In this document: positions 10,801 to 20,795 of the stretch, piece by piece | Numbering within the stretch: the first letter of the stretch is position 1 | Layout: each line of letters begins with the position of its first letter | Assembly: GCA_036768485.1 (NCBI GenBank) | Contig: JAVLUZ010000703.1 | Location: 232,411 to 296,410 of the forward strand | Reading direction: 5' to 3' | Length of the DNA stretch: 64,000 nucleotides | Origin: Mermis nigrescens | Lineage: Eukaryota > Nematoda > Enoplea > Mermithida > Mermithidae | The notes under the pieces: generated by a model | The model's database searches: none | Told to the model about the DNA's origin: nothing | What the model saw: only the letters and a program-made list of their open reading frames with translations | Translations under genes and position numbers: made by a program

Positions 10801-13751
10801 GAATTCCCCTCATTTCCCCTCTTACATGTATGTTTACACGTCATAACTACTGCTAATGTGAATATAAAATTTTGAGACTAATTGCAGTTATGTAATAGAT
10901 ATGCAAATATGTCATTGTTTAAACCATGTAAAAAATTTTGGTCAGTTGCCGGCAGTTCATGCGTTACGAAGATTAGTTTTCACGCTATTTCAATTTATTC
11001 AAATGCCAAAAAATTCGGTTCTTTCATCAACTTGTTTACCTGGTAACGATATCTAGCGATTTTGGCTCCTTACCACCTACATATATAAATTGATAAATGC
11101 CGGTCTTTCCATTGATACCGGCTGCCCAATTATTTGGTAGGTTGTCCTTTTAAAAAGAGTTGTTTGGTTGGTTGCTTAGTGGTTGGTTCTTTAATTATTG
11201 ATTAATCATTAGTGATTGGTTAATTAATTGATTTTCAAATGTTTCCACGTACTTTCTTGGATTAATATTTCATTTTCTAACTGATTGGCTGATTTTAGAG
11301 TCATTTTCGTGTGTTCCCATCATATTTCTTCTACTTGTACATAATTTTCAAATTTTTCATTGATGCCGGTAGGTCAACCCACTGATAACGACGCGGCTCC
11401 CATTGATACCAGGTTGAATGAAGTTGTACAATTTGTCCATATATACCTACTTATGTACTCAGTAAAAAAAGATACAATGCAGAATTCTGGGACCTAAAAC
11501 AATCCAAGGGTTATAAAAAAGATGATGCATTACATGGAAGGCCACAGATGGCTAAACTCTTTTACTTATTTTAAACAACAATATTTTCATCTATAATATG
11601 CAACTAGTCCCAAAATTTTATATTCGTATTGGCCGAAGTTATGATGCATAACATCGGGGTGTATGTGGCCTTTTTGGACCCCCTGCGCATTTGCGATATA
11701 AGCAGATATGGACAAGATGAGAAACATGCACCTATATGAATATCGTAAAAGAGCGGAATTAAACACCTTTGAGAAAACAATAAATACAAAATTACTTAGT
11801 TTTTAACACTACAAAAGCGAATTGCACGACCTCAAAATTTAATACGCATTCGAGTCTAATTTAAGCATTCATAAATAGAAATTTGAAGATTCGTCAAGAT
11901 TTGTATATATCCGCGATAACAAAATTTTTGTAATTTATGCCTTCAAATTTGTTTGCAACCCAGTTAAAGTTCGAAACTACAGGCACGTAGCTGGCCGTCC
12001 TATTTTGGGGGAACAACACCAATTTTGGGGGAAGTAAGCCCAAAAAAGCCAAAAATAGCACACAATAACGTTTAAAAAGTCCTATTTTCCTGATTTTTCA
12101 GAATTTAGGGGGGGTCCAGACACACCTCTCCCAGAGATACGTGCCTGCGAAACTACGCAATTATGTACCTCCTCCAACAATAACGACTCGGGTTTGTCCC
12201 GAAAAAGTTCGATCTACTCTACTATCTTTGCACTTTGGGCTCGAACTAACGACCACGTTATTTCCATCGACAGTAACCTAAAAATCGGTCGAAACAGACG
12301 ATACAATAGAGTTTTATATAAAGAGCAACAGCTTTTGCGAATAGGTCACTAAAGGCATGTACCTACCACGTTGAAATAAATGTACAGTCGTCGAATGTAG
12401 AGTAGTGTAAAGTCAAAAGCATTACTTCGTATGTAGATAGGCTGTCGAAGCCAGGATAGTCTTCGATATCTCCTGTTTCGATATTAAAGCAAGCACCGTG
12501 CCACGGACATCTAACTATCTTGTTACAGTAGGCACCTGAAAAACAAATAAAATATAAAAAATTAAAATAACTTAAAAAATAAGAATAAATAAAACATGCA
12601 TACATAACAGAAACAAGTACATATCCGATTAAATCATGTAGCGAAAATCAGTATTTTACCTTTCGCAAGCGGAGCGCCATAATGCGTGCATTTGGTGCTA
12701 ATGGCGAATATTCTTTCTTTATCCTTAATCAGCAGCACCTTTAAGCCTTCATTTTCAACCTCTTTCATTCTAAACGAAAATGCAAGTGATAAAACGAAAG
12801 CAACAATGTCAGATTTTGCATACATATCTACTGATTATTGATTAACGATATACATATTTAGTCATAAAGAGCAGTTGTGCTTGGCTTAAAAGCCCTGGTA
12901 TTTGTACAAGGAAGGCACTAAATAGCACTTTACACTAATAAATTTGATTATAGTTTTAAAGCGTTCAATGTGTTCGAACTGTTTGCTTCTCAACTATTAA
13001 AAGGTTGTTCAACTTTGTTTTTTATACCTGCCCACATACGTCTCTATAACCTTTAATTGGAAATCTTCAGGTTCATATTTAAAGGGCCGCCACTTGGCCG
13101 AAAAAATTTTTGAAAGTTAAGATAATGCACGGAATGATGAACAAATTGCAATTCTTTGACGTGAAATCTTCAAATTTTCAGCGTTTCGCGCCAGATGCCA
13201 AGTATTTTCTATAATTTGGCTCAAGCGCGACCAAAATACGACACTTTTGGGTACAAAAACATTTTTTGATAATTCAAATTTTATGATCCTTATGGATAAA
13301 GTATGTCCGAAAACGTCGAAAAATGCGATTTTCGCGAGCTATCCCGACGAATTTCCCGGGATATGGACGAATTTATCTTGAATCGCCCCCTGGCCTAATA
13401 CTGGATACGGGCCTGGAAATGCTTGTAGTTTAAAATATAGCTAAGCAACAAACACTCAAAACGATATTTTATACCAGGTTTGGTGATGGATATATGCACC
13501 TAACACAGATGGACCTGTACTCGGAAAAGGTTTTTGAAACGCAATAGCTTCAATCCAAATTTATTGTGTTGGTAGTCGATCATTTAAAATGGCTATGGTT
13601 CACAAATGTCAGATTCAGTTATATGTGAAAATAGATCAGCTCCAACTAAGCAATACCATGCATAACAATGACTACGATAAAAGCTTTCTCACTTGCCATC
13701 TTCTAAATCATTGATTTTGCAGGCAACAAAAGTTGAATTTTTGCCCGACAT
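493..13751 (-). CDS. AIFM3: AIFM3-like Rieske/flavin oxidoreductase gene (11 exons; 3' end off window)
   Basis: This gene encodes a member of the apoptosis-inducing factor 3 family, FAD/NAD(P)-dependent oxidoreductases with an N-terminal Rieske [2Fe-2S] domain; the human protein is linked to mitochondria and cell death. Translating and joining eleven minus-strand exons gives 383 uninterrupted codons with every splice phase matching. In order: a Rieske domain (CTHYGAPLAKG, then CPWHGACF; spacing C-x-H-x16-C-x2-H), a linker, a first dinucleotide fold (VVIVGGGAAAAS), the YDRPKLSK signature, LILATGG, a second dinucleotide fold (VVILGSSFIGMEIA), and CIVGVGVQPATDYL. Human AIFM3 is about 600 residues, so roughly 200 C-terminal residues, including the expected AGD motif, should lie left of position 1. 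The N-terminus is much shorter than in human. Introns are packed with transposons. The family assignment is firm; the cellular role is inferred from the family. Confidence 0.93.
690..900. repeat. Dispersed repeat, family E copy (reverse)
   Basis: This is the reverse-orientation version of the 255-470 repeat, with a G-rich run at 740-755, TTTTTGGCCAAAAATAGC and a TTACATATATG end near 904-914. It lies in an AIFM3-like intron. Confidence 0.5.
1365..1634 (+). mobile_element. Family B MITE
   Basis: It starts CATAGGTGGGC and ends GCCCATGTGTG. A perfect 8-bp target-site duplication, GTGATAAC, flanks it (1357-1364 and 1635-1642). The interior has the family B body: AAGATTTTT-like, ATGGCGGAAAAAACACC, TTTCTCATCGAG and TTCTGGGGG blocks. 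The size and 8-bp duplication suggest a non-autonomous hAT-like element. It lies in intron 10 of the AIFM3-like gene. Confidence 0.85.
1727..1815. repeat. (TTA)n microsatellite
   Basis: Nearly 90 bp of uninterrupted TTA/TAT trinucleotides, flanked by an imperfect duplicate of CACTGCGT(T/C)CACATAAATT (1684 and 1821). It creates long leucine, asparagine and isoleucine open frames that are artefacts. Confidence 0.97.
2440..2581 (-). CDS. AIFM3: AIFM3-like exon 10
   Basis: It encodes LFEKNNVKFKMNSG through AEELKG to LPCDVCIVGVG, matching MFENNRVKFYMQTEVSELRG and ADVCVVGIG of human AIFM3. The acceptor is at 2582-2583 (TTTAAG|CTTTTT); a nearer-looking AG at 2542-2543 would drop conserved residues and break phase. 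The donor is at 2438-2439 (GTTG|GTTAGC). In phase 0, out phase 1. Confidence 0.88.
2833..2951 (-). CDS. AIFM3: AIFM3-like exon 9
   Basis: It encodes GMEIASVIIKKEAAS, SVPFERAFGVQMG and SIMH, matching GMEVAAYLTEKAHS, ETPFRRFLGERVG and ALMK of human AIFM3. This is the end of the second dinucleotide fold. Acceptor 2952-2953, donor 2831-2832 (CAT|GTGAGA). The first two bases complete a glycine split from exon 8. Confidence 0.9.
3908..5240 (+). mobile_element. Family A element, interrupted and 3'-truncated
   Basis: It starts CAGTTTTTTTGTACAAGG, the family A left end, and runs to 4083. A second family A copy (4084-4826) interrupts it; it resumes at 4835 and fades out near 5240 without the usual right end. 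Internal GGCGCGAAG hairpin remnants are present. The right border is approximate. Confidence 0.7.
4084..4826 (-). mobile_element. Family A element nested in another family A element
   Basis: It begins CAGTGTTTTTTGTACTCGG and ends TCGTACAAAAAACACTG. A perfect 8-bp duplication, TTTCTGAC, flanks it (4076-4083 and 4827-4834); that duplication is itself family A sequence, so the copy jumped into a relative. It is a 743-bp long form. Confidence 0.92.
6168..6298 (-). CDS. AIFM3: AIFM3-like exon 8
   Basis: It encodes RKLNVPGMGLKNVFVLRTP, then HVVILGSSFIG. These match the KEVENVFTIRTPEDA segment and the second GxGxxG-like fold (VVVVGAGFLG in human); here the middle glycine is serine. Acceptor 6299-6300, donor 6166-6167 (ATCG|GTATAT). 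In phase 2, out phase 1. Confidence 0.9.
6393..6484 (-). CDS. AIFM3: AIFM3-like exon 7
   Basis: It encodes VTDVNIDTKSVIASNG, then FKYDKLILATGG, matching VVTVDVRTKKVVFKDG and LEYSKLLLAPGS of human AIFM3. LILATGG is the FAD-binding strand typical of this oxidoreductase class. Acceptor 6485-6486 (TTCAAG|GTT), donor 6391-6392 (CA|GTGAGT). In phase 0, out phase 2. Confidence 0.9.
7190..7640. repeat. Dispersed repeat, family L
   Basis: This segment shares blocks with 15265-15480, 37205-37515, 38600-38895 (reverse) and 50815-50965: GCATTAAGACTAC, CCACAGTTTCTGATCAATTTC, TTCGGCCTTCATTTTGC and a G-rich 'GGGAGGTCTAGAC' end. I could not define termini or a target duplication. It lies in the large AIFM3-like intron 6. 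Confidence 0.55.
7660..9082. other. A/T-rich intron sequence, nothing recognised
   Basis: Part of AIFM3-like intron 6. I see no exon, RNA gene or well-defined repeat, only A/T-rich sequence with stops in every frame. Confidence 0.6.
9083..9169 (-). CDS. AIFM3: AIFM3-like exon 6
   Basis: It encodes 29 residues, ALGIDPTTILLKDAS then YYDRLGVQMELYCR, matching the stretch around RPKEFFRAYGIEVLTEAQV in human AIFM3. Acceptor 9170-9171, donor 9081-9082 (CGA|GTAAAA). Both phases are 0. Confidence 0.88.
10011..10123 (-). CDS. AIFM3: AIFM3-like exon 5
   Basis: It encodes the end of the first dinucleotide-binding fold (GAAAASCVDNLRKFGYDG) and LPYDRPKLSK, a near-invariant AIFM3 signature. Acceptor 10124-10125 (AATTAG|GG), donor 10009-10010 (AAG|GTAATG). 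The first two bases complete the third glycine of the GGG motif split with exon 4. Confidence 0.92.
10611..10832 (-). mobile_element. Family E MITE
   Basis: The ends are CATACATGTAACGG and CTCTTACATGTATG. An 8-bp duplication with one mismatch flanks it: GTTACACG (10603-10610) and TTTACACG (10833-10840). The interior has TTTTTGGCCAAAAACGG. It lies in intron 4 of the AIFM3-like gene. Confidence 0.8.
10924..11000. repeat. Fragment of the 45260 mariner-like MITE family
   Basis: CATGTAAAAAATTTTGGTC, CCGGCAGTTCATGCG and TACGAAGATTAG match the inner part of the long terminal repeats at 45260-45854 with scattered changes. No terminus is preserved, so this is an old fragment. Confidence 0.55.
11980..12147. 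mobile_element. Family C MITE beside an AIFM3-like splice donor
   Basis: The ends are CAGGCACGTAGCT and AGATACGTGCCTG (imperfect inverted repeat). A perfect 8-bp duplication, CGAAACTA, flanks it (11972-11979 and 12148-12155). The 168-bp body has the family C blocks (AAAATAGCAC, ACGTTTAAAAAGTCC). Its right end is about 20 bp from the exon 4 donor. Confidence 0.93.
12169..12277 (-). CDS. AIFM3: AIFM3-like exon 4
   Basis: It encodes a poorly conserved linker (VTVDGNNVVVSSSPK) and then TRVVIVGG, the first strand of the FAD-binding fold. Acceptor 12278-12279, donor 12167-12168 (GGAG|GTACAT). In phase 0, out phase 1; the exon 5 junction recreates GGG. Confidence 0.9.
12426..12535 (-). CDS. AIFM3: AIFM3-like exon 3 (second half of Rieske domain)
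   Basis: It encodes [16 protein letters not shown], then NIETGDIEDYPGFDSL, matching human [27 protein letters not shown] almost residue for residue. The CPWH cysteine and histidine are the second pair of cluster ligands. Acceptor 12536-12537, donor 12424-12425 (GAA|GTAATG). Confidence 0.95.
12660..12769 (-). CDS. AIFM3: AIFM3-like exon 2 (first half of Rieske domain)
   Basis: It encodes MKEVENEGLKVLLIKD, then CTHYGAPLAK, matching MREVELGWGKVLLVKD and CPHYGAPLVK of human AIFM3. CTH carries the first cluster ligand pair. Acceptor 12770-12771, donor 12658-12659 (AAAG|GTAAAA). In phase 2, out phase 1. Confidence 0.95.
13080..13390. repeat. Diverged family K repeat fragment
   Basis: GCGTTTCGCGCCAGA, GGCTCAAGCGCGACC and AAAACGTCGAAAAATGC match the repeat units at 28038-28908. 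No termini are clear. If the start at 13749-13751 is right, it lies in the first AIFM3-like intron. Confidence 0.5.
13693..13751 (-). CDS. AIFM3: AIFM3-like exon 1 (likely start)
   Basis: It encodes MSGKNSTFVACKINDLEDG and the first two bases of a lysine. FVACKINDLEDGKMKEV matches human AVCHVKDLENGQMREV. I chose the ATG at 13749-13751. The frame stays open upstream to an AG at 13778-13779, so this could be an internal exon (13693-13777) with the true start further right. The donor is at 13691-13692 (AA|GTGAGA). Taking this ATG gives a protein about 60-80 residues shorter at the N-terminus than human. Confidence 0.8.
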
Positions 13752-13779
13752 GTTCGAACTACCGAAGGTAAAATATTCT

Positions 13780-15264
13780 GAAAATCACTCAAATCGTAAT
13801 AAAATTTGAAGTGAAGGGATGAAATATAAGAACAAAGATATTGGAAGCATGCGTTACTTCAAGCCACTAAAATTGAAGAGGCTCAAAAAATACAACGCAG
13901 TGAAAAAAGCAACATAGTGATCAGTGATCGATCAAATACATGACAAAGTAACACTTAATTACAGAAGCTATTTAACATAATACTATTTTTTCCTTATTAA
14001 AAAAATTCCTATATATCCTTAGTATTCCTTATTTTTCAATATTTTTCTCATAAAATTTTTTAGAAAAAGCTAAACTCAACTCAATATAAATTTACTTACT
14101 GAAGGCCAATAGCACAATACCACAAAGCATTTCAATGCAATAGTGAGACAAGCTTATAGCAAATGCAAGGTACGGTCAAAGACCTTACGAAAGTTGTTAC
14201 AATTATAACAACTTTTTGCTGGAATGAGCTATGAGCAAATTTTAAAGCTAGTAACGGATCTTTTCGTTAATAAATGATATAGAAAAATCGATAGTTCATG
14301 AACAACACAGCTTTAATACCTCATTCAAAGTATAAGCATTTCATGAATGACTACATGGCCAAAAAATTCTAATCAAAAGAATTTCTATGAAAACCGCACT
14401 ATGTTGTCGCAGTTAAATTATACATTCTCATTTCTCAGCATGCACAAATCCATTGCAAATGTCAGAAAACTTGAGAAAATCTCGGCCAAAGGCTAAATTA
14501 TTGTTCCATTCAATTGAGTGTGAATGAAGACAGCGCCCTTTTGCACAATGAAAATAAAAAACCAGTCTAGAAAATGAACTCTGCGCGCATTTGCACGGCA
14601 TGCAAACGAAAATCTTCAGAAAATAAAGGAAAATTAGCGGAAAATTCGTGCTTAAAATACAATTTTACATCTCCAAAACCCTTTTTACCACAAATTCTTA
14701 AAAATGTTTGGCGCTCCGCGTCCAATTTTACATGCTATTATGTAAGTTTTTTATCATGACAAACACGGTAAAAAATGTACGTATCTAAGAGGTTTAATGG
14801 ATAAAATAAAATGCAAATTGTAAATAACAATCTACCCATGATGCAAAGCGTGGTAATGACCTGACAATTTCCTTTGCATGCGCAGTAATGGGGGGCCATG
14901 CAAAAAAGCCATGCATGAGGCAAAATACAGACTGTCTCAAAATTCAGCAGAAAGCACAAAAATTTTTAAACTTTTCAGCAAGAAATTGAATATACAGCAT
15001 TATGGAACTTTGTTTTTGCCAAAGGTCACAAAATTTTGCAGCGCGCCTACAGAAAAACTAATTTCTGGCAATGAAATATTACCATTTCGCTATATAATTT
15101 GATACAGGCGAAACGCCAGAAAAGTGTTTCAAAGAAAAGATGGCTAAGTCATTCAAAAACTCATAAACCTTACTTATAAACATACATGGGCACGCTCAGG
15201 TTTTTCAGAGTCAAATGACTTTCCTGGAACCTGCGGGGTTGGTCATGAACGTAGATGCAGAGCA
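13780..15264. other. Intergenic, no gene recognised
   Basis: This lies upstream of the AIFM3-like gene. Open frames are short and none resembles a known protein. There is a small inverted repeat at about 14187-14212 (AAAGTTGTTA...TATAACAACTTT). The AIFM3-like promoter should be here, but I cannot point to specific elements. Confidence 0.5.
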
Positions 15265-15480
15265 TGGCCGATTTAAGGGTGTGGAAAATTAAGATATTTT
15301 TGAACCAAAATTACCTTAAAAACGCGTATAAATGCTAAATTAGCATTATAACTACATTATTCCACAGTTTCTGGTCGATTTCCAGCATTTTGAAGAAAAT
15401 TTTAATTCTACATCCATTTCCGGCTTTGATTTTGCATCATTTTCTCCAGGAAATTTTCAAAACTCTTGGGGGGGTTGGTT
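15265..15480. repeat. Dispersed repeat, family L copy
   Basis: It shares GCATTATAACTACATTATTCC, ACAGTTTCTGGTCGATTTCC and TTCCGGCTTTGATTTTGC with 7190-7440. Termini are not defined. Confidence 0.5.
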
Positions 15481-16009
15481 TGGTTTCCCCTGCGGGATTG
15501 CGAAGTTGCTCAGTCGCCAGGCTTAAGTCACTTGACCCTGTGCCCATTTATGCTTATAGAGCCAAGTAATTACGTTGTGGAATTGGGACGACTTTCCCTG
15601 TCATTTCAAAATCTGTCTCGTTTCAAATTAATCTTTTTAGGTGATGCAGTTCTTTTACTTATATACAGTTAGACAGCATAGGCTTCCTCTCATTAACTTT
15701 AAATAGGTTTAGCTATAGCATGCTCAGTCGGAACTTACTCAGTTTCTGACAAACACTTGTCTGGAACGAGAGCCGCGTTCTAAACAACGCTCTAATCATA
15801 TAAATGCAAGAATTCGCATTCTCAACTTAGCCTAAGTACAATTTCCGAAATATGCAAGATTTCGATTCGCAGTGCTATAAGTATTGCTGACAAAATAAGT
15901 GACGCACTGAAATTATTTTTCAGCATTGGGATAAAAATTCGTCCCTCTGTTAATTTTTTTTGTTTATAACAGTCAACATTGACGAAATAAAGGCACAAGC
16001 ATAACATTA

Positions 16010-16105
16010 TCATAGTACAGGGTGACCGGCAGCGAACGACCGGGCCCAAAATTTGGCCGGGACCGGGACCGGGCTTTTGAGGCCAGGACCGGGACCGGGC
16101 CTTGT
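16010..16105. repeat. Solo G+C-rich element end (CCGGGA array)
   Basis: CAGGGTGACCGG is followed by AACGACCGGGCCC and repeated GGGACCGGGACCGGG. It resembles the subterminal arrays of the 63020-63818 element and of 38895-38965, but I found no matching opposite end, so it is a truncated or rearranged element end. Confidence 0.6.
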
Positions 16106-16285
16106 TATATAAATAATACGTAGGCCTTGCATGATATAGGCACAAATTGATATATACATTTGCACACTGAGACATCAGAAGTCGTTTATTCAGAGACATA
16201 GTCAGGGTCTTAAATTGAACGATTTGTAACCAATAGCACGGAAACCAGAATTTAAGAACAACAATTCGTCAACATTATCAGGAAG

Positions 16286-17053
16286 CAGTGTTTTTTGTAC
16301 AAGGTCCGTTTGTACATGTACTAAGATGGTCCCTAAAAGTCTTTGTACATTTTGTACATGCAAGTTTTTGTGTACTATAATATAGTAAAGTAACGATTTT
16401 GGTGTGGTAAAACGGGGTTTTCAGTCTTTGGTAGTGTATATTAGCTAATTTTTACGTTTCTGACGCCAAAATTTACTGAAAATTGTCTATAAACGGCGCG
16501 AAGCGCCGAAAAATTGTGCCGAAAAATTTGACGTTTTCCCATTTAAAATGCAAATTCTGCTATCTTAAACATATATAGGACAAATAATTACTTATATCGG
16601 CGCGAAGCGGCGAAAATTTCCGGGAATTTTACACCTTTTTACAGTTTTCGTCTTACCGAAAATCTTTGTACATTTTGTACACATACATAAATTTTTGGGT
16701 ACAATTATGTGGTACAGTAGCGATTTTAGTGTGGTAAAAACAGGTTGTTCGACTTTTGGTAGTATATTTTAGCTAATTTCTGGGTCTCTAAGGAAAAAAT
16801 CACTAATAATCGTCTTAAAACGGCGTAAAACGCCAAAAAACTTGACATTTTTCCTTTTAAATGCAATTTCTGCCATTATAAAGATATATAGAACATACAA
16901 TTACTCATACCGGGGCGAAGCGCCGAAGAGTTTTGCAAATTTAATACCTTTTTTGCAATTTTCGTCTTCCAAAAATCTTTGTACATGTATAAAGACGGTC
17001 CCGAAAAGTCTTTGTACATCGGGAAAAATCTTTGCCGAGTACAAAAAAGACTG
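16286..17053 (+). mobile_element. Family A element, long form
   Basis: It starts CAGTGTTTTTTGTACAAGG and ends GTACAAAAAAGACTG. A perfect 8-bp duplication, TCAGGAAG, flanks it (16278-16285 and 17054-17061). The 768-bp body holds two related half-units, each with GTGTGGTAAAA, TTAGCTAATTT and a GGCGCGAAGCG hairpin. No coding capacity. Confidence 0.93.
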
Positions 17054-17689
17054 TCAGGAAGTAGTACGCAAAATCAATAGGTCACAGTGATACGGAAGAA
17101 ATACAGTGGAGTGGACTTAATTGATGTAAACAAGAAGTTAATCACATAAGACATCGATCTTAGCAATAAGAACACGCAGTCACAAAATAGTGGCTAATCA
17201 TTTGAGTGGAATAATATAAGATTGTATTTATTTGCTTGGACGAGTTCTCGAGTAAATTTTTGCTTAAGTAGAATATAAAATGCTAAGGCTACAAAGGAAT
17301 AGTCACCACAGGGCATAGGTTGCCGAGAAAACTGCTTTTTTCTTCGACAGAATTTTTTAAGACAAGGCTCGAGTTCTCTTGAGCAAGCTATTATTAGCTC
17401 ACCGTCACGTAGACAACAAAAGAAATCTTTATACTTTTTGCATAAATTAATATTCATACCAATGTCTCTTTATGTTGAAATGTGAGGATTGCACACTCTT
17501 ATCGCGCTTATTTGCTGAAAAGTCGACATATCGGTATTTCAAAAAATTACATTTTATGCACGATTTTAATGCGCATAAATGCATACTAAAAATTCACGTC
17601 GTTATATGATAGAGAGAGTCATGAGATTTAATCTGTAACTCAGTCAAGTGTAAGTATGCAAAATGATTTTGTGTTGTTTTACTTTTTGT

Positions 17690-19060
17690 TCCCTTCCCCA
17701 GATTCTAGTCATGCATGTGTCCATTTAACTAAGTCCCAGGTAATTTGGGCTGCCCCTTGTCCCCTGCATTTCGGCTGCCTTTAATTGTATTGAGGGCTGA
17801 GGACTGGGAGCTACCCAGGCTTGTGGTTTGTTTTAGTGTTCTTGACATTCCAGGTATAGTGTTCCCCCTAATGTTCTTGGACACCCATTCTGTGTTCCAT
17901 TTTGTGATTGTGCCCAGTAATTATTTTATGAAAAAAAGGCATTGTGAAATCTTTGCTTTTATAGTATTCAACCTGCAATCTTTATTAGGCTCTGTGTAGT
18001 ACCATCCCGTTTGTGGGAAAGCATGTTATCATTTTTCGGCTGAACTACGGGCTGCTCTGCCTGCCGGATGAGTTAAAGTCTGAAGGACCGCTGTGTTCAT
18101 ATATGTGGTACAAATATTGATGCTGAGCACGCAGGAACGAAAGTCATATCGTGCGTCAAAAGGATATGGATGACTCAAAATATCTATTCATTCAGAAAAA
18201 TATTGGATGTCGTTGAGATCCATTTAAAAAAAATGTGGAACGGCAATTTTTTTGCGAATATTTGTGATGGTCAAACTTGGTATGCTGTGGTCGTTTGACA
18301 CGAAAGGCCGACTCGGTCTCAAACCGATCGACAAGCTTTGATGGCATTAGTCACACTCAAAGAACAGTTAAAGGTTCGGCGTGCTCCGCAGGCGCTAGCC
18401 GGTTTTACATCTGACACCTCGAGCAAGCCCAGGCTGCATTTGGGCTTTCCTTCGAAGGAAATTGACCTTAGTCGAAAACTTCGCCCCGCAGGCACGAGGA
18501 CCCGGGGGACAACCCCCACACCCGACTGGCAGGCTAATTCCCGCGGGGGATGGTGCAAGGCACAACATGAGAGCTCTGGCTGCAGGAGCCTTCCCAGGAC
18601 CCCAGGACCCATGGACACTGGGGATATCTCGGGCATCAGTGGGTTGATTGTTCCCCTGTGTGGATAACCCCAACAGAGCTTCTGACTCATGGCTACTGTC
18701 CTGCCACTGTCCCGAGGAGCCAGGCGCCACAGGTGCTCAGCGCCTGGCCTGGCTGAATCAGTTTCAATCTGAAGCCTGAAACACAAACCATTGGACAGAT
18801 CCAGTTTTCATGTGCACAAGCATCGTCTGGCAGGTGGAGAGAGAGAGAGGGGGGGGGGCACGGCGGCTCCTGGTGCACTCAGACTGACGTTCTGAAGAAC
18901 CATTCATTCCAGCAAGTTTGCTGTCAGCAGGAACCAGCACACACGAGACCTGCGGCTGTGAACATTAGCTGAACAACTCAGCAGGTTGGACACTGGAGCC
19001 AGTGGTTGTGTTTCATCACATTGATCGTAATTTGATTAATGTTTAATAAATATTAAATGC
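17690..19060. other. Compositionally unusual island, G+C-rich at 18330-18990
   Basis: G+C content rises well above the window norm and the text looks different: few A/T runs, many CCAGG/CCTGG/GCAGG words. Overlapping open frames here (such as 18319-18786 minus) reflect low A/T and match no family I know. No splice-consistent exon, transposon end or rRNA was identified. It could be a mobile-element fragment, transferred DNA or an assembly artefact. Confidence 0.5.
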
Positions 19061-20600
19061 CATTGGCCGTAATAACGAGAAGGCGGCTGCTTTGTTTATC
19101 ACATTATTCATTGTGTTGCTTCTTGACGGCTCGCTCTTAGCTTATTTTATACTACTGTAGCGAAAATAAGCACTTACAAAAGCGTAATATGGTACGTCTC
19201 AATGACTCGCTTCGTATGACACCACCAATCGGCATTATCAAGAACAAGCGAACACTTCAGTCATTCGAACGACTTTTGCAAAGGTGTGGCTCTATGAAAA
19301 AACTATTTTGGAAGCAAGAAGCCATTACAAAAATGTAGTCATTTTCTTAAATTTGACAAAATTCTCCGAGATCCTGAAAAATAATACCCTTAAATTGAAG
19401 TGGCCATGGAAACGAATCGACGCGTACAGGTCGTTCAACTAAATCCGATCAATGCTTTCCAAATTGGCTTCTTCCATTCATTTCTCCGAATTTCGACAAA
19501 TTTTTATAATTCAATAGTTTAGCACGTAATGGATCAACGTTTCAATTTTTATACAGCAAATAGGCTTATATCTTGATATCTAAGTTTGAATTTGCATTTT
19601 TGATAAAAACTTCAGAGTTTAGTCTCGCCTTTGTGAAAAAACGAATATTTTAAGCATTTATCGCAAGCTAAGATGCACTTCTAATCATTTTCCCATGTTT
19701 ATACAATACGAGTGGTCGATAATAGCTCTTGAAATTTTACATATTCTGCAAAATTAATTGGGACCTTGAAAAATATTATAATCAATATAAACCGAGCTTG
19801 ATGCCTTTATTAAGACCATATTTTTTGTAAATAAATTCCACGTGAACGAAGCAGAAACTTTAAACCTGATCAATGTTCTTATCAGCCAATGTTTACATTT
19901 TGATAAACACGCTATAAATATGTTCTAAGCAGCGTAATAAGAATAGAATATGCTCTCTGTGAGCTACATTGTAAAGTAGCATAAAAAATAGTAAAATATA
20001 AAACTTGTAAACCACTTTGCAGCATTATTTTCTGCGGATTAGATTCGATTTAAAACAAAGCAAATTAAATGAAGCGAAAAACAAGAAAACAGATACGCAA
20101 ATTTATGTTCTGCGAAAAATCTAACAGCAAATATCGGCCTTATGATCTTCCAAAAAAATTTACTTTTTTATAGCAAAAAAACAGTTTCTCAGATTTAAGG
20201 CTAGTAAGAAGACTTACAATTTCAATTCGTAAATTTAATCACTCTGCTTTGAAGCCGAAATAGATACATACTTCTGAATATTGCTTACTTCGGTTCCCCT
20301 TCCGCACATTACAGCGTCGTTTACGCGAGACTATACGGCCAAAGAAATTTTCTAAAGCACGTGACAACATATACAGGCAAAATAAAAGTATTGCTTTGAT
20401 ACATCAAAAAAGCGTACTAAACGGTGATTACAGAGTTCATAAAGTACATACATGTAATCGAACAGTGTCTCCCATTTTTTGGCATAACAGACCCAATTTT
20501 TATTTTAAAATAAAAAAATGCCCAAATCTAAGCTAAAAAGTCAAAAGTCTTGCTTTTTCACCAGAATATAGAAAAGCTATTAAGTATAATATTCTGCAGA
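19061..20600. other. Intergenic, nothing recognised
   Basis: A/T-rich sequence between the two genes. I see no exon, RNA gene or defined repeat. Confidence 0.5.
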
Positions 20601-20663
20601 GTCAACAGGAGGTAAAACTTGATATACGACTTAGGAATTGATGGGGATCGACCACGATCTGCA

Positions 20664-20795
20664 CTCTTACATATAAACGTTCAAATTTTGGGTGAAGGGT
20701 AGAAGGCCTATTTTTGGTTAAAAAAAGACAGTTTCCAAAAATAGCCAAAAATCGCAAGTTTGTGCCCGTTACCTCATGACCCCTGTTACATGTAC
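20664..20795 (-). repeat. Family E copy
   Basis: CTTACATATAAACGTTC at the left, GTTACATGTACGC at the right, with TTTTTGGTTAAAAA between. No clear target duplication. It lies just downstream of the RabGAP stop codon, in or beyond the 3' untranslated region. Confidence 0.5.

Noticed and set aside
17194..17457. 87-residue minus-strand open frame with several cysteines
   Set aside because: No family match, no splice or promoter support, and no signal peptide; length is within chance for this much sequence.
18319..18878. Overlapping open frames in the G+C-rich island
   Set aside because: Several frames on both strands are open at once, as expected from low A/T content; none resembles a known protein and none has splice support.
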